Positions 1 through 10,780 are shown, counted from the first letter of the stretch. The stretch: 64,000 nt of DNA from Bugula neritina (GCA_964035545.1 OZ037765.1:9020698-9084697); one strand, 5' to 3'. Notes: generated by a model from the sequence alone, not told the origin. A program made the numbers and translations.

Positions 1-289
1 TGTGCATACTCCATAATAAGCATTTAGCAATAAGTAAATTAAATTAGAAATAAATCAGGAGTTTTTTCCAAAGTCTCATTGTCTTGATCAAGGTTAAGGA
101 GACATTTCATACCAGCGATATTCCACTACTGTTATTTTTCAAAATATTCATTCTACTTTGCAGCTTGGATAACTAGTTTGAAGCATATTATATATTTATG
201 TGACAATACATGAATTTTAACTAGAGGACATAATAGGAATTTTATGCATATTGTATAAGGTGCTATTCTATTACGAAGGCTTAGTTCAA

Positions 290-1416
290 GGGCCCACAGA
301 AGATGGAAAAAGACTATTGGATGAGTTAGACATTGACGACCCCAACTCTGACAGCGATGAAGAGGAAGAAAGGAAAAAGCAAAGGAAAACCAAACCATTT
401 GTCCCATCTTACTTGAGAATGATAGCAGAAACTTCTAGACAAAAAAAGCGAGGACCTAAAAATATTACAAGAACCACCAGACGTGAGAAAATGATATTTA
501 TTAACAAATTTTTATATTTTCACATATCTCCGCTTTATCCTGTTTGGGTAGCGGAATGTTTCTTTACAATATCACCATCTAAGTTATTCATACCAGCTCA
601 ACGATTCAATAGAATAATATATAGTGTTTTGAAAATTATTAAATTCTATTTACATTACAGTTTTTGACAATGAGATTCTAAGTAGGGTAGTTTATTTGGC
701 AGGAAATTATTTTCTAAATTTGTTAATTATTGGCATTTTACTAGGCTTAGCAAGCATTGATGTTGGAAATAATTATCTTCGGCACAAAAATCCATACAAA
801 GCAATTGCAGATGAAAAACGGATGTTACAAGCAAGAGCTGGAGGGGCCTGTATGAAAGTTGGTATGTTTCAACAGTACAAAATAGTAGCCATTTTTGGAT
901 TTGTCCCCTCATTATATACATATCGACAAATTATATTATTTCAATGATACGTCCATTAACACATAATGTGTGTGTGTGTGTGTGCAGAGTGATAAATGTA
1001 TTTAGTGAATAAACCCCATTACACGCGCGTGCGTGTGTGTGTGCGTGTGCTTGTGTGTGTGTGTGCTTGTGTGTGTAGATAACGATAACTGATGGGTTGC
1101 CAGTTATCTGAAACTATCGACACAAACACAACAGTTTAGCTGTGTAAGGATATATCTACATACTAAATCAACATGCTATTACAATGCAGGTAAAAGGATA
1201 TATGTGTTTGGAGGCTATCAAATGGAGACAGATCAGCTATACCTACCAAGGGTGGACTACTACCACATAAAGAAAGAACGCTGGTATTCTGCTTTTGATT
1301 TGTTGACTTATGATAATGAATCTTTCAGAGATATCGACGTACAGCTGTTACAAATACCAACTGCCAACCAGAACTTCAAGGTACTGACAACTGCTTATAA
1401 ATTTCCATTATGGTGA
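290..1416 (+). CDS. Kelch-repeat protein, 3' end of gene (partial)
   Basis: Three exons can be followed. The first, whose 5' edge is unclear, ends at 490 before a GTGAGA donor. It encodes an acidic then lysine/arginine-rich segment (DSDEEEERKKQRKTKPF). The second runs from 745 or 751 to 861, and the third from 1190 to the TGA at 1414-1416. The phases agree across both junctions. Exons 2 and 3 join to read RMLQARAGGACMKVGKRIYV followed by FGGYQ and, further on, a YY-x(6)-RW segment. This is a kelch blade: a Gly pair, then spaced Tyr and Trp. Such proteins often act as substrate adaptors for cullin-3 ligases, but no BTB or BACK domain is visible here, so the class is open. A GTACTG at 1381 could be a donor to a further exon. 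An AATAAA at 1442 supports the stop at 1416. The gene converges on AARSD1. Confidence 0.6.
966..1078. repeat. GT microsatellite
   Basis: Imperfect (GT)n and GTGC runs in the intron between kelch exons 2 and 3. Confidence 0.85.
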
Positions 1417-1441
1417 AAATGAGGGTAAATATTGCTAAATG

Positions 1442-1447
1442 AATAAA
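1442..1447 (+). promoter_or_regulatory. Poly(A) signal of the kelch gene
   Basis: AATAAA lies 26 bases after the TGA of the kelch exon, in a sensible position for 3'-end formation. Confidence 0.45.
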
Positions 1448-1842
1448 CATAATATATTTATATGCACTAGGACTTGTATTATAAGATTAGCAGGATCGGT
1501 CTGCTGTTACTTTATTGTAATAACAATTCGTTACACTACAACTGATGAAAGACAATAAATGGTTTTTTAAAATGGAAAACTCACACAAAGTAGCATATTT
1601 ATTTAATAAAATTGAATGAATACAATTTAATGGCAAATTGCATTAGTAATGGCAGTACAAAACATAAACAGGAGAGTAACAAAAATTCATTCTTATTATT
1701 TCCTATAGAAGCAGAATAAAAATTATTTCCAAAAGGCAAATATTATACTTTTACACAGTGTATACAGTCTGCATACAAATAACCTGGTTGTATGAGAATA
1801 AGTTATTTGAATATCGCCTTTTGATAATAAAACATATAAACT
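1448..1842. other. Convergent intergenic tail
   Basis: AT-rich DNA between the kelch stop on the + strand and the AARSD1 stop on the - strand. A TTTATT at 1598-1603 reads AATAAA on the minus strand and is a candidate poly(A) signal for AARSD1. I see no coding signal. Confidence 0.5.
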
Positions 1843-4800
1843 TCATGAATTGGTGGCATCTTTAGATTCTAAATACTTTTCAATAGCATGTTCTACTTTG
1901 TGTTTCTGAGAGAGTTTGCTTGCCTTTCCCATAAGGCGACCACCTTTAACTGCACCTTTTCCATCTATTAGTTCCAGAACCCTATAAGAAAACAAAACAC
2001 ACAATCAGCAGTGAAAATATCTCAATATTTTACACAAATGTTGAAATCTAAGCAGAGCTGAAAATCAAGTTGAGTTTATGGCCAGTCACACATAGCATTA
2101 CCTAAAGGAATTATATTTACTACATTTTACATCAACTGCTTCTCTTGTCTTGGTACTTTACACTTTACCACACTTGGGAGGTGCAAGAAAGGTTTTCCTT
2201 TTATTGTGCAAAACTGTTTTTTAAACACCAAGCATCTGTTTTCTCATTAGAAAGCTTCAGAGTAGGTAGATTAAAAATATTTCACAGCTTAGAAGGTAGC
2301 ATATAGACGAGCAAAAAATGCCCCCCCCCCCCCCCAAGAAGCCCTCTGAGACATCCATTAGACTTACAATACTCTAAAGTATAATCCCATAAAGCCTGGG
2401 CATATGATACAAGTAATCACTGCTAAGTTTATGGGAAATGCTGAAAAGCGCAAATTCATACGAGTCATAAAGAAATACTGTTCACATACTTGGGTGCCAG
2501 TTCTTTCACATCTGTCTCTACACCACAGAGTATGAAGTTACCAGCTCCTCTGTCATCTCCGACAGTAATAAATTTGATAATGTGCTCCTATCATGTGAAA
2601 CCAACAGTGTATAAAGTTTGTAACGCACCAAATAATGATTTCACCATGACATGAAGCGATAACTCCAACACAAAGAATTTGCAATTATAGCTAAACACTA
2701 TAATTGGCTAATAATGCATTAGAAAGACTTTCAATAGTAGTTATCTGCACAATGTTACACCACAGAAATAATTCAACTCACTGGACATGTTAGCTTCTGA
2801 ACTAGACTTAGCAGATACTCAATTTCTCCTTCTCTCCTATCAATAATCACATATAACAGGTTAAATAAATATTAAAACATTTACATAATAATAATACGTA
2901 TGTGGATTATACCAAATTGCTACAATGACTAAAATACTGCACGTATAAATCAAAACAAAACAGAGTAGAATTTAGGCCACACAGCTGGTAGTTTGAACAT
3001 GCTTTACTATTATTAGTAATAATGACAAAACAAAATTACAAGCAAGAGAATATCAAACAATATATAAACATGACATTATTACAATATTTCGCTAACCGAT
3101 GATGGCAAATGTATTTGGAGTTACTTTCTTTCAGTTTTGAGCTGAGTTCCTTCGCCTCGTAACCAACCAACTCTTTCAGCAAATTTGAAGAGTTCTGCAA
3201 AACAATTCAATAAAAACTATACCTTCAATATTCACTTGATGTGAAATTAGGATATAATGAACATGTAATAAGATGAAAAGCTGACCTTGGAAGCAGATTT
3301 GTATGAATTTTGAAGTTTCTTAATGAGATCAGGATAGTCAGTAGGAGAACCTCTGAAATATATTCGAGATCCATCAGTAAATAAAAGCAGATACTTTATT
3401 TTATTAATAAAAAGATAAGTAAATATGCTCCAGAATTTAAAAAAATAGGGATAAAAATATAAACACACTTGAAAATAATGTTGAAAATATATTTCAAAAA
3501 GACTTTTCAGCCAAAAAAGACATCATACTGATAAAGGTTTGAGATACAACCAAATGTGAATATTCTAATACAAATAAACTAATTGCACACAAAAAGAGCT
3601 AATTTTAGAAAAGAGCAAACCTCATGAGTGTATTGATTTGTCTTTCAATATTCAGAGATTTTTCTAAGGCGTTCACCACTCTTTTACCAGCATGAAAATG
3701 CAACAACGTATTGCCCTTCTTTCCCTTCTCTGTACCAAGAAGTTTGATAACCTTCAACCAATAACTAGTCAATATACAACTGTGAAACTCACAACGCCAA
3801 ATTACTCAAAAGTTTAGGAGAAGCTAATAATCTAAATTCTAACGACTTTATTTAATGTTTTTTTCAACAGAATCACAAACTTCATTAAATATATTTCTGT
3901 AGAGTTACACACATTTTAGAATGCTGATTACCTGTAAGTGAGCCAGATTAGAAACATGTGTACCGCAACACAAGTTCACATCTATTCCCTCTATAGTCAT
4001 TACTCTTAGAGGTCCTGCAATATTCTCCGGTAGCCCTCGAGTTTTTATCTAACAATATAGAATAACTTCATAAGCCAGCAGCAACGTTTCAATTCTACAT
4101 ATTAAAATAGGCTAATGAGAAGGGAAGAAGGGAAATAAACCTCACCTTGTCAGTTAGTGTAAGAAGTTACGCTCTAAAGTTAGTTAACTATTTACCTATC
4201 ACAAAACATGTCGCACATAATATAAAGTGCTGCATATGTTCGATAAACAGTAACGCAGTGAAGGTTGCGTTAGCTATTGTTGCCTCTTGACAGACCAGCG
4301 GCAACAATGGTATAATTCAGCTTCTTTCAACATGAAAAAGTGAGAAATTTATAAAGAAGAGTAACCAATTTTTACAAGAAATTAAAAGTCTAGATAGATT
4401 AATTGCCACTTTGTAAGAAAGATTCACTCATTTACACTGAACTTCTAGAGATGCCATCAACACTTTACCTTGTCTACGGCAGGATCGTTGAGTTCGTAAT
4501 AAGTGGGGTACATAGGTCGCTGCTCCCTGATATATTGATTACACAACTCCTCTAACTGGTTTATCTGTTCATTTGTTATGACTGGAGTATTAAATTCAAC
4601 TTTACAAACACTCTCTCCTAGACTCCTATGCAGTAAACACAAGATATACAACTTAGCAGATAGTAATTACACAGAGGTATTGGCAGAGTATTAAATTAGT
4701 TTTTTTTGCAAAATTACATTAATTAGTAATCAATACCCTTGAACACGCACCATGATGTAGTATCAAAGTTGAATACAGTCTCTGCAATGGCTGAGATTAG

Positions 4801-7800
4801 ATGCTGAGCTGCAAGTAAAATTCAAAACAGAAAATAAATTTCAACAGTTGAATCTGCATAAAAAGCTTTTTCAAAAAATTATCTTCAACACAACAACTAA
4901 AATCTTAAAAGTTAGCTTTTCCTGCATAAGATTCACAAAGAGGCTGTTATAGTGGCACGCTGAGAGTTTAGCTAATGACAATAGCCTATCAGATACTTGA
5001 GCTATCGTGTTACTAAGAGTTGCCCTACCAGCCACCGTATAGCTGAGATAGCTACAAGCTAAGACACATAAAACCCAGACAAACAGAGTGAACGGTCTCT
5101 TTCATCTAGCAGCTTTATCACTGGTAAGACATACTATTACATTGTGGTAATCTAACATGGCGCAGTCAGCATTTTAACAAACCTGCCAGTGAGAAACTCT
5201 TTCTGTCCTTACAACTATAGATGATAGATAAGTACTTTCTTCAATTAATCATTATCAGTTGCAAGTGTTTTGAATATAATATAATAATATAAGTGTAGTG
5301 TAGTGTAGTGTAGTGTAGTGTAGTGTATTGTAGTGTAGTGCAGTGTAGTGTAGTGTAGAATAGTATAGTGTTATTGTCAGTGCAGTTTATTGTTACCGTA
5401 GTCTAGTGAGAGATAGTCGTAATTTGATATAGTGATTCACAGTGACAACCGCGATATTACAGTCATTTACAACAAGTGACCGAAACAGTGATACTCAGTG
5501 TTTAAGATATTTTGTGATTGGCATCTTGACATAACACACGAGTAAATCAAGGCTCCAAGCTAGTACAAGTAGTAACCTTTGTAGCACAGGGAATTGTAAC
5601 AACAAAGTCATGGATTTAAATTCATTTCCAAGACTTCAATTGAATTGTAATGATGTGACAGGATCATGGAATGATTGGCTAGCTCAATTTGAGATAACAG
5701 TAGAGTTAACTACTTTGAATCTGGGAAAAGAGACAGTGGAGGGTGTAGAAGTAAATAAATTTAGAGGTAGGACTAAGTTGTTAGCATTGTTGAGCGCAAT
5801 AGGCAATGATGGTAGAGCCACGTTACAATCTCTTGGCTTTGATTTGAGAAACAATGGGAATGAAGGCTATGAGCAAGCATTAGGTCTACTTAGGGGCCAC
5901 TATGATAGGTCAGATAGCTTTTATGTTAAAACAATGAGGTTTGTGACAGTGTCACAGGCCATTGATGAGGATGAAAGAGAATACTTGCTGAGAGTAGAAA
6001 AACTTAGTAGAGAATTAGGTTTAGGTGCTGGGACCGAGGATGTTAGAAGGAGACTTAGTGTTGCCTTAGCAGTAAATGGCTTGCGCGATACTAATGCTAG
6101 GAGACAATTATTGCAAGAACCCGATTTATCCTGGGACGACTTAAATACCAAGCTTAAAGCAAAAAAGCTAGCTAGAGACTCAGACCTACTTTTAAATGAA
6201 GCTAGGACAATAGTGGACGTCAAACAAGAAGTCGGGGCTGTAAGTTCTCTTAAGCAGACTAGAAACAGTAGCAGTGACACCTGTGACAGTTATTCTGTTA
6301 ATAGGGTTTCTAGATCTAGAATAAAGTGGAGACCTTATTTGAGAAGTAGCCTTAGGAATAGTGACCACTATAGAAGTAGAAGCTCGAGTGGATCTAGTAA
6401 TAGCTCTGATGATCATAGTAAACGACATTACAATAGTAGGGATAAATTCTGTTCAAGCCAACGAAGGAGGAGGGATGAAAAACCTCTCGTAGATAGACTG
6501 AATTCGGGTTACTATCATTCTAGGTCTAAAAGGTTTAGCTCCCCTAGAAGAGAAGGAAATCTTTGCTATCATTGTAAAAAACATGATCATAGAATTAGGG
6601 ACTGCCCTGATGTAAGGTGCTTCGTATGTAACTGCCGAGGGCACACCACTAAAGATTGCCCCGAAAGAGAGACCAAACCTTATAGGTCAAGTAGTGGGAG
6701 TAGTGATAGGAATAAGGGTTATAGGAGAGTCAGATTTGCAAGCTGACTATATGATGGCAATGACAGCAAGTTATTTCCTCCTGAACAAGGAGAAATTACG
6801 CATACTAGATGGGGGAGACTAAGCAAACCTCCTAATAGACTAAACATGCAGAGGTATAAATAATGTGTTTTTATAGATATCGTTTTAGAAAACTTGAGAA
6901 AAACAATATATAGATAGAGAAAGAGACAAACAATGAGCAACAGTGAGAAAGAGAAGGAAGGTATAGGGGAACCCGACATGGACTCTTGGTCTAAAGCCGG
7001 ACCCTCAGGAAGACATAAAGAAACGGTAAAAGTAGCTAACCCCCAGGGTAAGCCCAAGAATACAGAAGATAAGGCTAAGCTTAAGAAGCCACATGAGGTA
7101 TGTGGCAACAAGGGCACAATTAGGTGTGCCATCTGTAGATGCTTCAGGGATCACTCTGCCCGAGACTGTCCCAATAATAAGTGTTACAGGTGTGGGCAGA
7201 AAGGTCATTGGGTGGAGGACTGCAGAGAAGTCTATTGCAGTTGGTGTTGTGTCGCAGCCGAACACAAAACCTCAGACTGTAGTCACGCACCTTCTAGCTT
7301 CAAGCGGAAGGCTGTTAATGGTGTTGACTCTCAAGATTCAGCACCAAAATTAGCCAAGGTTTCAGGTAGTCAGAGATCAAACTATGCAAGTGTTGCCTCT
7401 GGTGGTGTAGCTACATCATCAAGCTATGTTCATGCATTAAAGCCTAAAAATGTTATTGTCAGTGAAGTTTCAGGGTTCCTGAATGGCTTGACGGGGTGCG
7501 ACTTCCTGGATGGGGAGGCTTATGCACTAAGGAAAGAGGAATTAAATAGAAAAAAGCAAGAACTTCAACGAAAGTTCAACAGGCAAATGGAAGAGATCAG
7601 TGAGCGAGAGAGTCTCTTGGAAAAGGAGTATCAGTGCTCAATGGCTATTAAAGTAGCAATCGAAAACTGGGCCAGCGTGGCCAACGTGCATTCCAGAGGG
7701 TTGGGTAGCACAATACTAAACCCTGCAACCACAGTTGCGGAAGGTCCCAGTGGTAACCAGGAGGAGTCAAAGGCCGTAGAGGAGTCGCCGACCCCAGGTC

Positions 7801-9492
7801 GCCCTCGGGACGACACTTGGGAGGAGTCAATGGCCGTAGAGCCCCAGACCCCCGGTGTACATGGTGGTTCAGACCTTGGTCTGAGACCGACCTACAGTCC
7901 TAGTCAGCCTCAGGCAACTGAGACTGGGGAGGTGAAGATGGAAACATCTTCTAATCCCGAAGCACTGCATTGAGGTTCTGGTCAGTCTCAGGCAACTGAG
8001 ACTGAGGGAGAAGAGGGTGGGAACATCCTCCGATCCCAACTCACTTACTTACACACTTACCGACACACTAAACAACCTACTCACCTAACTTACTCACCTA
8101 CTTATTTACTCACACACTCAACGACACACTGACTCGCGAACTACTAAATTACAAATAGTTAAAGCTTGTGTTTACAGTTTCTGGCATATAGAGGTGAGTA
8201 AGTTTACCCACAGACATGTGGTACTCATCAGCTTATAGCTTTTAGAAATAGTATGTAATTGAAATGCTTAGTTTTAGCAGGTGGTCACCAGCCTTTATTG
8301 GAAGGGGGCATGTTATAGTGGCACGCTGAGAGTTTAGCTAATGACAATAGCCTATCAGATACTTGAGCTATCGTGTTACTAAGAGTTGCCCTACCAGCCA
8401 CCGTATAGCTGAGATAGCTACAAGCTAAGACACATAAAACCCAGACAAACAGAGTGAACGGTCTCTTTCATCTAGCAGCTTTATCACTGGTAAGACATAC
8501 TATTACATTGTAGTAATCTAACAGAGGCCATAAAGACAATCTTTTAATAAAAAAAGTTATTCCGCAACAGTCGGTTAAACAGCAAATATTAAAATATTAA
8601 AGTTGCATAAAATTAGATATTATTTCTAAACTATTTAAACTATCTAATCAGCTAGATACTTAATTTAATAATGAAAGCCTACTTTCTCCCTACAGAGCAA
8701 GAACTCTCTCTCCCTCAGCTAGGATCATATACAATGCCACAACATTCCCATCCAAAAATATGAAATCAATTATGATTCAACAGGTGGTTGCAAAATCAAT
8801 AGATGGGAAATGCTTCAAAGCAAGCTCTAAAGTAGTCGGCCTCTAGGGCAGTTGGCCAGTACATTGTATGAAGGTACTAACATACCAGAATGCTGCTGCA
8901 TATGATCAAATCTACGCTGCCAGTCCAGCTGAATATTAACTTCGGTGCCAGCATCAATTGGAACTTGGGTGAAGTGCACACCTTTGTCTCCTTTCAAAAA
9001 GACTTTCAACACTGGAATAGCATTCAGCTGGAATATAAAGTTCAAACAAATTAAAATCAGAAACCATCGGAACATGTAACTATAGTTTGTATAATTTAAT
9101 TTACTTAATAGACTAAAGGTTTAATTACTTACAGATCCCCGGTCATCAGGCTACAAAATAAACAAACACATTTAAAAATTGCTTGAATATTTAGACAGTT
9201 TATACATAATGAAATCAATAGTTGTAACTAAAAACTTATGTCTGTATGCATTGTGTGAAAAAAATAAAACAGAGCCCAAATTATGCTAATTATAATACCC
9301 AAAACTTTAAAAAAAGCTTAAAAGTTTTTATTGTTATCTCTTAAAAGGCAACAACAAAAAGGAATACAACTTTACCTGGCCACCTCCTTCCGGAAAGAGA
9401 ATGGTGTCGGCAAGGATCACATGATAGCCAGATAATTTAGAACCATTTATTTTTTCAGAAGCAACTTCACAAGACTCCACAGTGCTAACAAA
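1843..9492 (-). CDS. AARSD1: AARSD1, trans-acting alanyl-tRNA editing protein (first exon not found)
   Basis: This free-standing relative of the AlaRS editing domain hydrolyses Ser-tRNA(Ala), a cytosolic proofreading role. In transcript order the exons are 9492-9376, 9150-9133, 9027-8886, 4808-4751, 4625-4469, 4048-3932, 3751-3621, 3352-3286, 3194-3097, 2836-2782, 2587-2490 and 1981-1843. All phases match, giving 398 codons plus a stop. The family is about 412 residues, so one short exon with the start Met is missing. Landmarks include LFPEGGGQ-PDDRGS, the HxxxH zinc site as HSAQH (split over an intron), TTSWSLGE, IKTRGLPENIAGP, the zinc-site CCGTHVSNL, GTEKGKKGN, and a C-terminal GKGAVKGGRLMGKASKLSQK. 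Human AARSD1 reads HSGQH, as I recall it. The 4.1 kb intron 4809-8885 carries an LTR retrotransposon in the opposite orientation. The PDDRGS exon is only 18 nt. Confidence 0.93.
2319..2336. repeat. Poly(C) tract
   Basis: An uninterrupted run of about 17 C in an AARSD1 intron. A similar run lies at about 63438-63453. Confidence 0.8.
4940..4944. repeat. 5-bp target-site duplication, left copy
   Basis: GAGGC directly precedes the 5' LTR and is repeated at 8524-8528 directly after the 3' LTR. This marks integrase-type insertion of the element. Confidence 0.9.
4945..5157 (+). repeat. 5' LTR
   Basis: 213 bp, TG...CA ends, matching 8311-8523 at all but one position. A short LTR of this kind should carry promoter and poly(A) functions, but I see no convincing TATA box. 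Confidence 0.93.
5158..5175 (+). promoter_or_regulatory. Primer binding site (probable)
   Basis: TGGCGCAGTCAGCATTTT begins right after the LTR's terminal CA, with the TGG expected to pair with a tRNA 3' CCA. From memory, 12 of the first 14 bases match the complement of some serine tRNA 3' ends. The tRNA identity is therefore an inference. Confidence 0.6.
5292..5358 (+). repeat. TAGTG pentanucleotide tandem repeat in the element leader
   Basis: About 13 units of GTGTA/TAGTG with two substitutions (TATTG, TGCAG), lying in the untranslated leader between the primer site and the first Gag ORF. Confidence 0.85.
5610..6746 (+). CDS. Retrotransposon Gag-like protein (ORF1)
   Basis: 378 residues, intact. 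The N-terminal ~190 residues look like a retrotransposon capsid region: an early W-x-x-W pair (GSWNDWLAQFE), then helical Leu-rich segments with RTKLLALLSAIG and LRGHYDRSDSFY. A Ser/Arg-rich basic linker follows at about 210-315. Two canonical CX2CX4HX4C knuckles lie at about 319-350 (CYHC...HRIRDC and CFVC...HTTKDC). Structural Gag proteins of this plan assemble into particles and bind the element RNA through the knuckles. The ATG at 5610 starts the open frame. There is no protease or polymerase fusion; the frame closes 33 codons after the last knuckle residue. Host capture of the gene is unlikely because it sits between near-identical LTRs. Confidence 0.85.
   Translation: MDLNSFPRLQLNCNDVTGSWNDWLAQFEITVELTTLNLGKETVEGVEVNKFRGRTKLLALLSAIGNDGRATLQSLGFDLRNNGNEGYEQALGLLRGHYDRSDSFYVKTMRFVTVSQAIDEDEREYLLRVEKLSRELGLGAGTEDVRRRLSVALAVNGLRDTNARRQLLQEPDLSWDDLNTKLKAKKLARDSDLLLNEARTIVDVKQEVGAVSSLKQTRNSSSDTCDSYSVNRVSRSRIKWRPYLRSSLRNSDHYRSRSSSGSSNSSDDHSKRHYNSRDKFCSSQRRRRDEKPLVDRLNSGYYHSRSKRFSSPRREGNLCYHCKKHDHRIRDCPDVRCFVCNCRGHTTKDCPERETKPYRSSSGSSDRNKGYRRVRFAS
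6933..7973 (+). CDS. Second zinc-knuckle protein of the LTR element (ORF2)
   Basis: 346 residues, separated from ORF1 by 186 bp. Residues 1-60 are polar and charged. Residues 65-116 carry three tandem CCHC motifs. The middle one is canonical (CYRCGQKGHWVEDC), while the outer two have five residues before the His (CAIC...DHSARDC and CSWC...EHKTSDC). A charged, probably coiled-coil helix follows at about 195-240 (RKEELNRKKQELQRKFNRQM). The tail is Pro/Thr/Glu-rich and repeats an EES-x-AVE motif. No catalytic motif is visible. By position it replaces pol. The triple knuckle suggests nucleic-acid binding, perhaps a nucleocapsid or chaperone role, but this is inference. It would need internal initiation, reinitiation or a spliced RNA for translation. 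I do not recognise a named family. Confidence 0.75.
   Translation: MSNSEKEKEGIGEPDMDSWSKAGPSGRHKETVKVANPQGKPKNTEDKAKLKKPHEVCGNKGTIRCAICRCFRDHSARDCPNNKCYRCGQKGHWVEDCREVYCSWCCVAAEHKTSDCSHAPSSFKRKAVNGVDSQDSAPKLAKVSGSQRSNYASVASGGVATSSSYVHALKPKNVIVSEVSGFLNGLTGCDFLDGEAYALRKEELNRKKQELQRKFNRQMEEISERESLLEKEYQCSMAIKVAIENWASVANVHSRGLGSTILNPATTVAEGPSGNQEESKAVEESPTPGRPRDDTWEESMAVEPQTPGVHGGSDLGLRPTYSPSQPQATETGEVKMETSSNPEALH
8300..8310 (+). promoter_or_regulatory. Polypurine tract
   Basis: GGAAGGGGGCA abuts the 3' LTR, the expected plus-strand primer position. Confidence 0.75.
8311..8523 (+). repeat. 3' LTR
   Basis: 213-bp copy of 4945-5157 with one substitution near its end. It is followed by the GAGGC duplication at 8524-8528. 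Confidence 0.93.
9133..9150 (-). other. AARSD1: 18-nt AARSD1 microexon
   Basis: Encodes only PDDRGS between a CTACAA-side acceptor (TAG) and a GTAAGT donor, in phase 0. The residues follow GGGQ directly in the family, so it must be included. Confidence 0.9.
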
Positions 9493-10780
9493 CTAAGAAT
9501 GACCAACATGTTGAAGAAATTGAACTATTACATGCTAAATAAATATATATGGAAGTCTATAAAAATATATACTGCCTAGCATTAAGCAGCTTTACAGAGG
9601 CATTAAATTGATATTTAATAAAATATTTTAATTTTAATTTTAATTATGCACACGTTATGACTGGTTAAAAACCATTGGTTGAAGTGATGGGAAATTGCCT
9701 TACAGTGGTGCACAGACCTAAGCTACAGGTAACTGACTCCTTTATAAGCATTTCTGGTCAATCTAGGCTTATTAGAAGTACAGGAAGAAAAGTAAGTAAA
9801 TGAGACATGAAAGTAAGTGTTGTTAACATACTGAGTCAACCAGCAGTATACAAAACACATAACCTCACTTACTAACTTCTTGCAAATATGAATCTTTTTG
9901 ACATCTCAGTGCCATTTGTGAACAATAGTTTGAAAGAAAATCTTGTAAATGAGTTAGTTTTCACAGTGTTATAGACTTGTTATAAACTGTCTTCCGAGAT
10001 GTGGAGATTTGAGATCTGAATAATAAAACAACAAAGAAATAGTTAGAATATATTATAGTTGTATAGAGAGTAGTTTGCCCAAAGTTACAACAAAACCTGC
10101 ACACAGATGTACTTCATGTTCAAAAATATTTAAAATAACTGACTATATATAACTCAATCAGTGTACAGCGTTGTTTCAGGGTTAGTCCTCTCATCAGCAC
10201 AAAAGAGAGTACCATAGCCCATGCCTTCACAATAAAAGAAACTTATATTTCTGCCAAATTTCAAAAAACAAAAAACAAGTTGCTGCCTTATAAACTCCTA
10301 CAAACCGGAAATTGGAAAAATAAGTAGACTAATCTTAGATTGAACAAACTATAGAATTCTTACAAACAGATCACTGAATGAATTCTAAGTTTGAAAGTAC
10401 CAGCAACAAAAATCGGTGTGCATTTATATAATTCGGCATAGTAGATTTCTACTCATCAATATCACCAAGTCTAACGAAAAAAGCCCTAAACTTTGCACCA
10501 TCATGACATCACCAGGGTGATGAAAAAGAAATAATCCTAAACTTAACTCTGGACAGGTTGGGGGGGGGGTGGTATGGGAAGTGATTTTAATTTATTTGAT
10601 GTAGAAAATGGAGACTACCCTGGTGCTGAAACTTGAAACACGAGTTGATTATTATTTGTTATCATGATTAGGAGAAATGTCAAACTCCAATATAAACTTG
10701 AATACTGAAATCGAATTTGATTATAATGAAATTTTATAAATCTCATTACCCGCCATCATCAATATAAATCTTAAATTTAA
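9493..10780. other. Gene-poor stretch upstream of the AARSD1 exons
   Basis: No coding signal is recognised. A G-run lies at 10561-10569. The missing AARSD1 start exon is expected on the minus strand here or further right, but I could not find a convincing Met-x-Phe-x-Cys-Gln-type exon. Confidence 0.4.

Larger units (their letters stand above)
4945..8523 (+). mobile_element. Non-autonomous, Gag-only LTR retrotransposon
   Basis: A 3,579-bp element with two 213-bp LTRs beginning TGTTATAG and ending CTAACA, flanked by a GAGGC duplication. A primer-binding-site-like TGG... follows the 5' LTR and a purine tract precedes the 3' LTR. Internally there are two long ORFs, 5610-6746 and 6933-7973, both with CCHC zinc knuckles. 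No protease, reverse transcriptase, RNase H or integrase reading is visible in any frame, and the remaining space is too short to hold them. The LTRs differ at one base, G5146 against A8512, so the insertion is recent. It must borrow polymerase and integrase from a relative elsewhere. It resembles the TR-GAG type known in plants. It sits antisense in an AARSD1 intron. I cannot assign it to Ty3, Ty1 or BEL from what remains. Confidence 0.9.

Noticed and set aside
5921-6428. Minus-strand ORFs of 119 and 78 residues inside the retroelement.
   Set aside because: They are shadows of the intact Gag ORF on the plus strand.
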